Origin: JAPKYZ01 sp033763835
Lineage (GTDB): Bacteria; Acidobacteriota; Terriglobia; Bryobacterales; Bryobacteraceae
Reading direction: 5' to 3'
NCBI GenBank assembly: GCA_033763835.1
Contig: JANRJS010000002.1
Coordinates: 17,366 to 81,365 of the forward strand
DNA: 64,000 nucleotides
Shown: positions 36,601 through 43,710 of the stretch, piece after piece
Numbering within the stretch: the first letter of the stretch is position 1
Layout: the number at the start of each line of letters is the position of its first letter
Position numbers and translations under genes: made by a program
The notes under the pieces: model-generated
Seen by the model: only the letters and a program-made list of their open reading frames with translations
Told to the model about the DNA's origin: nothing
The model's database searches: none

Positions 36601-37067
36601 GCTTTGTGGGCAAGGCGTTCGGCGGCTGGCAGATCGCGGGAATCTGGAGCGGCTTTTCGGGCGGACCGTTGGGCGTCTCTTCCGCGGTGAACAATACGTT
36701 TTCGCAGGGCGGCGGCCAGCGGCCCAACTGGACGGGAATAAATCCGGTGGTCGACAATCCCACGCCGCAGCGGTGGTTCGACACCACGCAGTTCTCGAAC
36801 CCGGCCGCTTACCGTTTCGGCAACTCGCCGCGAACGTTCAATGGCGCGCGTTCCGACGGCACGGCGCAAATCGACTTCACCGTATCGAAGAATTTCAGGA
36901 TCCGCGAACGGATGAACCTCCAGTTCCGGAGCGAGTTTTTCAACATCTCGAACACCCCTCGCTTCGCGCCGCCGAACCAGGTTTTCGGAAATCCGCAGTT
37001 CGGGGTGGTCTCGACTCAGGGCAATCAATCGCGCGTCGTGCAGTTTGCCCTCAAACTGATCGGGTAG
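33606..37067 (+). CDS. Oar-like TonB-dependent outer-membrane receptor
   Basis: 1153 residues. Signal peptide MLRTVPLALLSAAATFAQ, then a carboxypeptidase-regulatory-like domain (SLTGRVTDPSGAVVPDARV, residues ~20-105, ending VEITGQAPLLES), a plug with LPLLGRNTYALAMLVPGV and SINGQRPNSNEFLLDG, and the EYGRAAGGVFNVVTRSGTN segment that marks the acidobacterial group. The barrel carries NLGLRYDYEAP, NFAPRLGIAYRWRDKT and IQRELPKNVLFEIGYAGSRG. It ends RVVQFALKLIG, an unusual Gly where most barrels end in Phe or Trp. Ligand unknown. It converges on a PEP-CTERM gene, with a terminator hairpin between them. Confidence 0.94.
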   Translation: MLRTVPLALLSAAATFAQTASLTGRVTDPSGAVVPDARVQARAVESGLISNAVTSSEGYYSLPALQPGKYEVEISKSGFVPLRQTGLELAVQQVARLDVTLKVGAVAETVEITGQAPLLESETATVGQVINNRQVSELPLLGRNTYALAMLVPGVRPSAGVNNLVIDQISTVSYSINGQRPNSNEFLLDGAPNTSPAQNQPVVNANPDMVQEFKVETNNFSAEYGRAAGGVFNVVTRSGTNTVHYSAYEFFRNDKLNANDFFANAGGQKRPPFKFNQFGGTLGGPVVLPKIYNGKNRTFFFVNTEIVRFIQGITFTGTIPRPEQLAGDFSNARNAAGNIVTIYDPATTAANPSGGFLRTPFAGNRIPSNRIDPVARNVARYFPAPTTEGVGFTNANNFTRTDGNRVPKNSWSARLDHAFSDKNRMFGRYSWDDTPFNRAPVYGNEGDARLVSPTAGPQVFTRWNSVIEDSHVISPSMVATVRYSITRLINNRRPYSDGFDITQIGLPASMKEGVGDPQCFPAITMTGFNITGSIPNIVVGGVLGACDLIRLGSTNHAAQATSTKNFSKHTLKFGGEFRVIQFNNQQTGDTATNFGFTPAWTQGPNPTTSSATAGLSQASFLLGIGSGGVAPAPPMAQTTRYYGFFIQDSWKATSRLTINLGLRYDYEAPRTDRFDQLANFDFGARSPLASSTGLDLRGGLTYVGVAGMPRINATPDRNNFAPRLGIAYRWRDKTVIRTGAGIFYAPSTGVGSGFGSFGLSGFQASTSAVTSLDGVTPVFSWSNPYPSGFNRPSGSSLGLATLLGQGIQFWDRGNVTPYSAQWNFQIQRELPKNVLFEIGYAGSRGLKLPENRQWNQLTPEQMQLGDALRQQVPNPFFGQITVGTLAARTVARAQLLRPYPHFDGVAAVNSAWASSIFHALEMKAEKRYASGLSILVSYTFAKMMDYGIGVFAGEALGGSGGVQNNYDLRSEWGTSTLDQTHRYIMNAVYELPFLKDQRGFVGKAFGGWQIAGIWSGFSGGPLGVSSAVNNTFSQGGGQRPNWTGINPVVDNPTPQRWFDTTQFSNPAAYRFGNSPRTFNGARSDGTAQIDFTVSKNFRIRERMNLQFRSEFFNISNTPRFAPPNQVFGNPQFGVVSTQGNQSRVVQFALKLIG

Positions 37068-37075
37068 TCGCGGCA

Positions 37076-37101
37076 AAGGGGCTGCGTCGCCACAGCCCCT
37101 T
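37076..37101 (+). terminator. Bidirectional terminator-like hairpin between the receptor and PEP-CTERM genes
   Basis: A nine-base stem AAGGGGCTG / CAGCCCCTT around an eight-base loop, located nine bases after the receptor stop. T-tracts are short on both strands, so efficiency is uncertain, but its place between two convergent genes supports a shared terminator. Confidence 0.55.
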
Positions 37102-37123
37102 ACGGAGTTTGCCGCGCGCCGAG

Positions 37124-38356
37124 TTAGCTCGCGGACCGGATGCGGCGGCTCGCAAGCCCCAGCGCCACAGCCGCCGCAGCCAGCGCCCAAGTGGAGGGTT
37201 CGGGCACAGGATTCTGCAGGGGTGTCATCGTGAACGACGCCACCGAAGCGTTGTAGCTCAGAAACGTCGGGAAAGCGTTGGCGAAGTTCGGATCGTCGGT
37301 ATCGATCAAAGGCGAGATGCCTTCGATGGTTAAGTAGTTTACGCCCGCCGGGAACAGGTAGCTAAATCCGTCGGCGGAAGGAATGTTTACGGTCATGCCC
37401 AGGAAGTTTAGCGTCAGGTCGAGATATGGGCTGCCCGGCGGCAAGCCGACTTCGGTAAAGAACACGCCCGGGGTCAGCATCTCGTAGGCGTAGCCGTAGA
37501 CCACGGGCGGGTCGAACCAACGGTCCGGCGGCTGATTGTTGAACTGGAAGATCGGCGGATTGCCGTTCTCGGCGGGAATCACCTCGCTCGGCAGGATGGG
37601 CAGTTCGGGAACGTCGCCCGGGTCGATCGGATCGCCGTTGCGAATCTCGAAAACGTAGCGCCCGTCGAAGGTACTGTTGAAGCGCCCGGCGACGAGACTA
37701 TTCGGACCGCCGTCGAGAAAAGCGCCGTTGACCAGCGAACCGGGATGCTCGTAAAACTCGCCGGTACCGTTGGCGTATCCCATGGCGGCGGAGATTCCAC
37801 CGAACCCGTCCACGCCACCCGAGGCGCTACCGGTTTCCCAAAGTATTTGATCGTAATTGAATTCGATGTCGAAGTCACCGGGATTGATATCCGAGCGGTC
37901 GATCAGAAAAACCTGGAACGAGTTCAGCTTATCCGCGGCGGACGGGAAATAACCAACGTCTTCGTAGTTGGCCACGAACGCGGTTCGCCCATCAACGGTA
38001 CCGACGCCGAAGGTTACGACGTTGGACAACTCGTTCCGAGTGTCGACGTCGGCAAAAAACGGGGCTACGATGGACGGTCCGGTATAGCCGGACAACCCAA
38101 ACGGCGTGAAGTTAAAGCGGGCGTTACCCGCGCCGAATGTTAAGTTTCCGTTGTTATTGACGTTGACGATGTTGTGGGCCACGCCGAAGAAGTTGATCTC
38201 AAACGGCAGTCCGATGTTGGGAAAGGATTGGTCGTCGTTGCGGTTGAGAGCCGCAAGCGAAAACGAGGAAGTGTCGCGAATCGCGCCCGCTTGGGCCACC
38301 ATCGTCATGGCGGCCAAGGGAAGGAGACGGGCGAAAACTAGGGCGGAAGACTGCAT
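37124..38356 (-). CDS. Nidogen-like (NIDO) domain protein with PEP-CTERM sorting signal
   Basis: 410 residues with signal peptide (LLPLAAMTMVAQAG) and a strong GGAGG ribosome-binding site nine bases before the ATG. The central region is a NIDO domain: VNVNNNGNLTFGAGNARFNFTP, VAPFFADVDTR, FDIEFNYDQILWETG and GYANGTGEFYEHPGS. The end has the three-part sorting signal: VPEPSTWAL, a hydrophobic helix (AAAAVALGLA) and a basic tail RRIR. Such proteins are cut and anchored or released by an exosortase, so the genome should encode one. It is probably displayed on the outer surface; its binding partner is unknown. Confidence 0.88.
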   Translation of the reverse strand: MQSSALVFARLLPLAAMTMVAQAGAIRDTSSFSLAALNRNDDQSFPNIGLPFEINFFGVAHNIVNVNNNGNLTFGAGNARFNFTPFGLSGYTGPSIVAPFFADVDTRNELSNVVTFGVGTVDGRTAFVANYEDVGYFPSAADKLNSFQVFLIDRSDINPGDFDIEFNYDQILWETGSASGGVDGFGGISAAMGYANGTGEFYEHPGSLVNGAFLDGGPNSLVAGRFNSTFDGRYVFEIRNGDPIDPGDVPELPILPSEVIPAENGNPPIFQFNNQPPDRWFDPPVVYGYAYEMLTPGVFFTEVGLPPGSPYLDLTLNFLGMTVNIPSADGFSYLFPAGVNYLTIEGISPLIDTDDPNFANAFPTFLSYNASVASFTMTPLQNPVPEPSTWALAAAAVALGLASRRIRSAS

Positions 38357-38548
38357 ACGGCATTACCTCCGCTCTCTAATGCGTAAACTCCGAAGAACGT
38401 TTCGGAAAAACTTAGCACCCTGAATCGTACTCGTCTAAGTGTGGCCCCCCACCGTGTGAATATCTGGTGTACAATGCCGGGGAAAGCCGTGACGAACCGT
38501 CCGCCCCCGATCGACGAACCGTTTCGCCCCGCGCCGAGGAAGGACCAG

Positions 38549-38860
38549 ATGGAAAAGCTACCACAACAACAAAATATTCAAGAGGCTTTTCTCAACAATG
38601 CCCGTAAAGAAAAGATTTACCTCACCATTTATCTGATGAGCGGGGTTAAGCTTTCGGGCCGGATCAGAAGCTTCGATAAGTATTCCGTGATCCTGGAGGC
38701 CAACAACCAGGAACAATTGATCTTCAAACACGCCATCTCGACGGTGGTTGTGTCGCGAAATGGGCACGCATTAAGCGGCATGCACTCCGGCGCCAACGCG
38801 GGGATTCCGGGGCCGCCCCAGGCGCCCGCCGTGGCTGCGGCCGGCGCCGCGGGAGAGTAA
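38549..38860 (+). CDS. hfq: RNA chaperone Hfq
   Basis: 103 residues from an ATG with a GAGGAAGGA ribosome-binding site at 38537-38545; an upstream in-frame GTG (38441) would add an unlikely 36-residue leader. Sm1 motif (IYLTIYLMSGVKLSGRIRSFDKYSVILE) and Sm2 (LIFKHAISTVVVSR) are clear; the usual KH motif is present as KHAIS. The Ala/Gly/Pro-rich tail is longer than in most Hfq proteins. It forms a hexamer that pairs small RNAs with mRNAs. It is followed in the same frame by hflX, the order seen in many proteobacteria. Confidence 0.95.
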   Translation: MEKLPQQQNIQEAFLNNARKEKIYLTIYLMSGVKLSGRIRSFDKYSVILEANNQEQLIFKHAISTVVVSRNGHALSGMHSGANAGIPGPPQAPAVAAAGAAGE

Positions 38861-40192
38861 CTGCTTCGCCGGGAATCGGCAATCCTAGCTGGATTCCAGG
38901 CTCGGGGAAGCCCCTCGCCGTGGGCCGGTTTCGAGGCCCGGGGACGCCCTTCGCCCAGCGAAATTCCGGTTGAGGAGTCGATGGAGGAACTGGCGGCGCT
39001 CGCCGAAAGCGCGGGAGCGGACGTGCGCGCGCACGTCATCCAGTACCGCGAATCGGCGGAGGCCGCCACGCTTCTCGGTTCGGGCAAGGTAGCGGAACTG
39101 AAGCAGCTTTGCGCTTTCCACGAAGCGCACGTCGCGATCTTCGACGCCGAGCTGACCCCCACCCAACTGCGAAACCTCGAAAAGCAACTCGAAGTCCGTG
39201 TGATCGACCGCACGCAGTTGATCCTCGATATCTTCGCGGCGCGGGCCCGAACGCGCGAGGGGCAACTGCAGGTGGAACTCGCGCAATTGAATTATCTATT
39301 GCCGAGGCTCGCCGGCCGGGGCTCCGCGATGTCGCGATTGGGCGGCGGTATCGGAACGCGCGGTCCCGGCGAAACGCAGCTCGAAACCGACCGCCGCAAG
39401 ATCGCGCGCCGGATCAAAATCATCGAGAAGAACCTCGAAACGGTGCGCTCGGGGCGGACCATCCAGCGCCGGCAGAGACAGGGAGTGCCGCTCGCGACCG
39501 TCGCCATGGCCGGATATACCAATGCGGGCAAATCGACGTTATTCAACCGGCTTACCGGCGCGCAGGTGGTGGCGGATGCGAGGCTGTTCGCGACTCTCGA
39601 CCCGACGGTGCGGCACGCGATTCTACCGTCGCGGCGCAAAGTGCTGCTGTCCGATACAGTGGGCTTTATCCGGCGCCTGCCAACGACACTGGTTAAGGCG
39701 TTTCGCGCCACGCTCGAGGAGGTGGTGGAGGCGAAGCTCATTCTGCATGTCGTCGACGCGAGTTCGCCCGAAGCGCCCCGCCAAACGGAACAAGTGATGC
39801 AGGTGCTAGCCGAAATTGACGCCGCCGCGACCCCGCAAATTTTTGTGTTGAACAAAGCGGACCGGTTGCCGGAGAAGCCCGATGCAGCGGCGATCGCCGC
39901 GCGGCTGCTTTCCTTTGCCGAGGAGAAAACGCCCCGCCGCGCCGTTTGCGTGTCAGCCATGTCGGGCGAAGGCGTGCCGGAGTTGCTGGCCGCCATTGAC
40001 GATGCCTTGCCGCTCGATCCCGTCGCCGCCGCGAGATTTCTGCTCGCCGTGGGCGACGGTGCGCCGCTCAACCTGCTGCACGAGTGCGCGCAGGTGACCT
40101 CGGTCGAATACACGGAACGCGGTTGCGAAGTGGAGGCCATCGCGCCCGAATCGGTCCGGCGCCGTTTGTCGGAGTACTTGATATCCTCGTAG
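38861..40192 (+). CDS. hflX: Ribosome-associated GTPase HflX (start codon uncertain)
   Basis: From the first ATG (38981) the protein has 403 residues: GGGIGTRGPGETQLE at 121-135, Walker A GYTNAGKST at 178-186, G3 DTVGF and G4 NKAD. HflX splits or rescues stalled ribosomes. That ATG falls inside the family N-terminus. The frame is open upstream to the hfq stop, and the upstream codons read RRESAILAGF and later EIPVEESMEEL, matching the usual HflX beginning (xxAVLVG.. then EESMEEL). The true start must therefore lie near 38861, but no ATG/GTG/TTG exists there; CTG 38861, directly after the hfq TAA, is the best candidate. Extra residues between the two segments are a 12-residue tandem repeat. 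Confidence 0.9.
   Translation: MLRRESAILAGFQARGSPSPWAGFEARGRPSPSEIPVEESMEELAALAESAGADVRAHVIQYRESAEAATLLGSGKVAELKQLCAFHEAHVAIFDAELTPTQLRNLEKQLEVRVIDRTQLILDIFAARARTREGQLQVELAQLNYLLPRLAGRGSAMSRLGGGIGTRGPGETQLETDRRKIARRIKIIEKNLETVRSGRTIQRRQRQGVPLATVAMAGYTNAGKSTLFNRLTGAQVVADARLFATLDPTVRHAILPSRRKVLLSDTVGFIRRLPTTLVKAFRATLEEVVEAKLILHVVDASSPEAPRQTEQVMQVLAEIDAAATPQIFVLNKADRLPEKPDAAAIAARLLSFAEEKTPRRAVCVSAMSGEGVPELLAAIDDALPLDPVAAARFLLAVGDGAPLNLLHECAQVTSVEYTERGCEVEAIAPESVRRRLSEYLISS
38888..38955 (+). repeat. Imperfect 36-base-period tandem repeat within the hflX N-terminal coding region
   Basis: Two 32-base copies at 38888-38919 and 38924-38955, about six mismatches, offset by 36 bases, so in frame. They encode AGFQARGSPSP and AGFEARGRPSP. 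The first copy contains the short palindrome GGGGAAGCCCC. It could be an in-frame duplication, or a small repeat element inserted in the gene. Confidence 0.75.
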
Positions 40193-40204
40193 GCGGCGCA
40201 ACCG

Positions 40205-40846
40205 ATGAACATCCCCAATGCGCTCACGCTACTTCGGATTTTCTTCGTCCCGATGCTGGTCGCGGCGTTGGTGGGCGAAGCGAGGCGCGTGTGGCTTGCA
40301 CTGGCGATCTTTCTCGCCGCCGCCGCCACCGATCTGCTCGACGGCTATCTCGCGCGCCGGTGGAAGCAAATTACCACTGTCGGCACGCTCCTGGATCCCA
40401 TCGCCGATAAATTGCTGGTCTCGGCGGCGCTGGTTTCTCTGGTGGAGGTAGGCGCGGTAGACGGTTGGGTGGCGATCCTGATTATCGGGCGTGAGTTCGC
40501 GATTTCCGGATTGCGCTCGATCGCCGCCGCCGAAGGCTATACGATCCAAGCCAGCGACTCCGGTAAAGCGAAGATGGTCTCGCAGGTGGTCGCGGTATCG
40601 CTGTGCCTGGTGGCGCTGAAGCTCCCGGCGTGGAAAACGGCTTCAAACGTGGCGGTTTGGGCGGTGGTGGCGACTTCGCTGTGGAGCGCGTTCCTGTATT
40701 TCCGGCAGTTCTGGGGTAAGATCGACGACCGGATCAAGCGGCGGCGAAGGCGTGAATTGATCGCTATGGCGCGGGAACAACAGCGGCAGTCGCGCTTAGC
40801 GCGGGGGGCGGCGGCGACGAGCGAATCTCGAACTCCCGTGGCGTAA
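40205..40846 (+). CDS. pgsA: CDP-diacylglycerol--glycerol-3-phosphate 3-phosphatidyltransferase
   Basis: 213 residues. First step of phosphatidylglycerol synthesis. The CDP-alcohol phosphotransferase motif is intact: D43-x2-D46-G47-x2-A50-R51-x8-G60-x3-D64-x3-D68. The start MNIPNALTLLRIFFVPML is characteristic of PgsA, and there are four to six membrane helices. The Arg-rich C-terminus (RRRRRELIAMAREQQRQSR) extends past the usual end and its last 83 bases overlap the convergent rodZ gene. It follows hflX by 12 bases and is probably co-transcribed with hfq-hflX. Confidence 0.95.
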   Translation: MNIPNALTLLRIFFVPMLVAALVGEARRVWLALAIFLAAAATDLLDGYLARRWKQITTVGTLLDPIADKLLVSAALVSLVEVGAVDGWVAILIIGREFAISGLRSIAAAEGYTIQASDSGKAKMVSQVVAVSLCLVALKLPAWKTASNVAVWAVVATSLWSAFLYFRQFWGKIDDRIKRRRRRELIAMAREQQRQSRLARGAAATSESRTPVA

Positions 40847-41669
40847 ACACCACGGTCCGCACCAGGCCACGAGGACCGACAGGACCGATCGGCTTGCCGT
40901 TAAACGTAATCTCGATCCCACCCGCGTTCCCGGATCTCACCGTTGCCATTTCTTGACCGGTGACTTTGCGGGTTTCACCAGAGTCCATCGTGCCGTCGAA
41001 CACACGTCGCCCGTCGGCAGTGATTCGCAACCAGACCAACTCCTTGGCGAGGATCGCGACCTCGACCGGGGCGGTGGCCGCCGGTTCAACCATTGGGGCG
41101 GGAGCGGCTGCGGGAGCCTCTACGGTTGGGGCCGTAGCGGCAGGAGATGGCACAGGCACAGCCGCGGAAGGAGGAGCGGCAGTGGGCGAAGCGGGCGATT
41201 TGGCCATCGCCAGCACCGGTTCGAGCAGGTCGGGCCGCTGTGTCCACGTGAGGTAACAAGCCGAACCGAGGGTCAAGAGAACCGCGATCGCCACCCAAAC
41301 CGGACCCGCGTTCGATTCCTTTAGGAAGGATGCCTCGTGGGCGAATTCTTTTCCTTCTTCGTCGATTTTCGTCAAACCCGACGGAGACGCCCGGTACTCT
41401 CGAAGGACTTTTTCCACTGGAACGGTTTCGACGGGCGGCAAAGTAACTTCGCCTAAGTCGCGCTCTACGTCGTCGGGATTCAAACCCAACTCGGTGGCGT
41501 ACTGCCGAACGAAACTTCTTGAAAAGAAACCACCGGGAATCGATTCCAGGCTGTCGCCTTCGATCGCCTGTAAATACTGTGGACGAATCTTGGTTCGAGC
41601 CGAGATCTCGTCGAGCGAGAGGCTCTGCAGCTCGCGGGCCGTGCGAAGCTTTGTTCCCAAAGTGTTCAT
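40764..41669 (-). CDS. RodZ-like cell-shape protein (HTH, transmembrane helix, C-terminal periplasmic domain)
   Basis: 301 residues. N-terminal HTH_25 domain (GTKLRTARELQSLSLDEISA, QYLQAIEGDSLESIPGGFFSRSFVRQYA), a membrane helix at about 122-141, a long Pro/Ala/Thr-rich periplasmic linker (about residues 150-200), and a DUF4115-like beta domain (LVWLRITADGRRVFDGTMDSGETRKV, GGIEITFNGKPIGPVG). RodZ joins MreB to the wall-elongation machinery. The final Pro/Ala tail is read from sequence that also encodes the pgsA end. Its promoter region faces the glycosyltransferase gene (74-base divergent gap). Confidence 0.87.
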   Translation of the reverse strand: MNTLGTKLRTARELQSLSLDEISARTKIRPQYLQAIEGDSLESIPGGFFSRSFVRQYATELGLNPDDVERDLGEVTLPPVETVPVEKVLREYRASPSGLTKIDEEGKEFAHEASFLKESNAGPVWVAIAVLLTLGSACYLTWTQRPDLLEPVLAMAKSPASPTAAPPSAAVPVPSPAATAPTVEAPAAAPAPMVEPAATAPVEVAILAKELVWLRITADGRRVFDGTMDSGETRKVTGQEMATVRSGNAGGIEITFNGKPIGPVGPRGLVRTVVFTPREFEIRSSPPPPALSATAAVVPAP

Positions 41670-41743
41670 AACTGGCGGGTTTTGAACGCTATGCGGTTAT
41701 AATACGAGAACCCGGATGAAGTCAAGGTCCGCCGGCACGCCCT

Positions 41744-42760
41744 GTGAAGATTTCCGTAATCGTCGTCAACTGGAACCGTCGGCGGCTGCTTCAAGACTGC
41801 CTCCAATCGCTTATCGGCCAACAAGATGCGGAACTTGAGATCGTCGTCGTCGATAACGGTTCCACCGACGGATCGGTCGATTTTCTAAATGAATTCCGAT
41901 CATCAATTACGTGCATTTTCAATGACAAAAATCTCGGCTTTTGCGCGGCGAATAACCAAGGGATTCGCGCCGCTTCGGGGGAACTGATCGGGCTGCTCAA
42001 CAACGACGCCGTCGCCGATCCTCGCTGGGCGCGCGAACTTTCACAGCCGTTCCGCGACCCCGAAGTCGGCATGGCGGCGTCGAAGATTCTGGTTCATGGC
42101 AGCGATCCGCCGCGTATCGACAAGGTGGGCCATTTGATCTATCCCGACGGACAAAATCGCGGCCGGGGTACGGGAGAGATCGACCGGGGCCAGTACGACC
42201 GCCCCGAAGACGTAGCATGGCCGGACGGCTGCGCGGCGATGTACCGCAAGTCGATGCTCGACGAGATCGGTTTGCTAGACGAGGATTTTTTCGCCTACGC
42301 CGACGATGCGGAACTCGGTCTGCGGGCGCGGATCGCGGGCTGGCGGTGCCGTTACGTGCCGGGGGCCGTGGTGTGGCACCATCGCGGCATGACGCTGGGA
42401 GTGGCGAGCGCGCGCCGCGTAACGCTGATCGAACGGAATCGCGTTTTGCTCGCCGCCAAGCTCTTTCCGTGGCGGCTGCTGATTTGGAATCCGGTCTATT
42501 TCGCGGCGCGACTGGCGGCGGGGGCCATCGCGGCGGCGCGGGGCGAAGGCGAGACGCGGCGCTTCCCCGGCGCGGCTGGTAAACTCACGCTGGCCTGGGC
42601 GATGCTGAAAGGGGATTTTGCGGCCATGCGGCTGCTACCCCGAATGCTAGCCAAACGAAAGGAGATCGACCGATTCCGCAAATTGAACGCGAAGCAGGTC
42701 GTGGCGTTGATCCGCCAACACCGGATCGGCCTCGCGGAACTCTCGCGGCGGGCGAACTGA
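41744..42760 (+). CDS. Glycosyltransferase family 2 (rhamnosyltransferase-like)
   Basis: 338 residues from GTG. GT-A fold motifs: VIVVNWNRRRLLQDCLQSL, VVDNGSTDGS, NLGFCAANNQGIRAASGELIGLLNNDA (DxD-like NDA), and the late DEDFFAYADDAELGLRARIAGW followed by WHHRG. This pattern matches transferases that add sugars to dTDP-rhamnose-type surface polysaccharides or glycolipids. It begins a rightward string with two methyltransferase genes, so the unit probably decorates a cell-surface glycan. Acceptor unknown. Confidence 0.9.
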   Translation: MKISVIVVNWNRRRLLQDCLQSLIGQQDAELEIVVVDNGSTDGSVDFLNEFRSSITCIFNDKNLGFCAANNQGIRAASGELIGLLNNDAVADPRWARELSQPFRDPEVGMAASKILVHGSDPPRIDKVGHLIYPDGQNRGRGTGEIDRGQYDRPEDVAWPDGCAAMYRKSMLDEIGLLDEDFFAYADDAELGLRARIAGWRCRYVPGAVVWHHRGMTLGVASARRVTLIERNRVLLAAKLFPWRLLIWNPVYFAARLAAGAIAAARGEGETRRFPGAAGKLTLAWAMLKGDFAAMRLLPRMLAKRKEIDRFRKLNAKQVVALIRQHRIGLAELSRRAN

Positions 42761-43710
42761 CCGACCGTTGCCCGCTTTGCGGCTGGGCGGAAGTGCGGAC
42801 CCTGTTCGAAGCGCGCGACCGGCTCTTCCGCACCACGGATCGGGGTTTTCTTATCGTCGAGTGCGTCAAGTGCCGCTTTCTGCGGCTGTTTCCCCGCCCC
42901 GCGCCGCACGAGTTGGCTCGGTATTACCCGGAGAATTACTACTTCACGCCGGACGCGGACGCCGTTAGCCAAATCGCGGAACTCTACCGGCGGGCGGTTC
43001 TGGCCGATCACGTCCGGTTCATCCGGCGGGCGGTCGAGAAGATCGAGGGTCCCCTGCTCGATGTCGGGTGCAGCGGCGGGCTGCTCGACCGCCTGTTGCG
43101 CGACGGCGGCACAAAGGCGCTCGGGCTCGATAACGCGGAGCACCCGGCGCGCCTGGCCTGGACGATCAACGCCGTGCCGGTGATGTGCGCCGATCTTCTA
43201 GCGGCGCCGCTGCGCGACGGGAGTTTCGCGGCGGTGACGATGTTCCACCTGCTCGAACACGTTCCCGACCCGCGGGCGTACCTCGCGGCGGCCAAGCGGC
43301 TGCTGAAGCCCGATGGGCGGCTAATCGTGCAAGTGCCGAACGCGGCGAGTTGGCAGTTTCTGATCTTCGGCGAGAACTGGAACGGCATCGACGTCCCGCG
43401 CCACCTGTGGAACTTCCGGGCGAGCGATCTTGAATGGCTGCTCCAGGAATGCGGGTTTGAAGTGGTGCGCCGGAAATTTTTTTCCTTGCGCGACAATCCC
43501 GCGGGGATGGCGTCGTCGATCGCTCCGGGCCTTGACCCGATGGCGCGGCGCGTGCGAGGCATACGAGAGAGCGGCGCTTGGGGATTCGCGAAAAATCTCG
43601 CTTATCTGGGATTGACGCTGGCGTGTCTGCCGTTCGCCGCCCTAGAGGCGCTGTGCCGCGCGGGATCGACCGTGATGGTGGAGGCGCGGGTTAGGCCGAC
43701 GGCGTCTTGA
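42757..43710 (+). CDS. SAM-dependent methyltransferase with N-terminal zinc-knuckle, probable CTG start
   Basis: A GTG at 42793 gives 305 residues, but the upstream frame reads LTDRCPLCGWAE and the protein later has CVKC (about 20 residues after the GTG). Together CPLC and CVKC form the zinc ribbon found at the N-terminus of this methyltransferase family. No ATG/GTG/TTG precedes the first Cys pair; CTG 42757 overlaps the glycosyltransferase TGA as CTGA, like the TTGA overlap at the end of this gene. The class I motifs LDVGCSGGLLDRLL, ALGLDNAE, MFHLLEHVPDP and LLKPDGRLIVQVPN are clear, ending with hydrophobic helices. Likely methylates a sugar or lipid-linked substrate. Confidence 0.8.
   Translation: MTDRCPLCGWAEVRTLFEARDRLFRTTDRGFLIVECVKCRFLRLFPRPAPHELARYYPENYYFTPDADAVSQIAELYRRAVLADHVRFIRRAVEKIEGPLLDVGCSGGLLDRLLRDGGTKALGLDNAEHPARLAWTINAVPVMCADLLAAPLRDGSFAAVTMFHLLEHVPDPRAYLAAAKRLLKPDGRLIVQVPNAASWQFLIFGENWNGIDVPRHLWNFRASDLEWLLQECGFEVVRRKFFSLRDNPAGMASSIAPGLDPMARRVRGIRESGAWGFAKNLAYLGLTLACLPFAALEALCRAGSTVMVEARVRPTAS

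Noticed and set aside
38441..38548. Upstream in-frame extension of hfq from GTG 38441
   Set aside because: The ATG 38549 has a clear GAGGAAGGA site and matches the Hfq N-terminus; the extension is Pro/Arg-rich and has no site.
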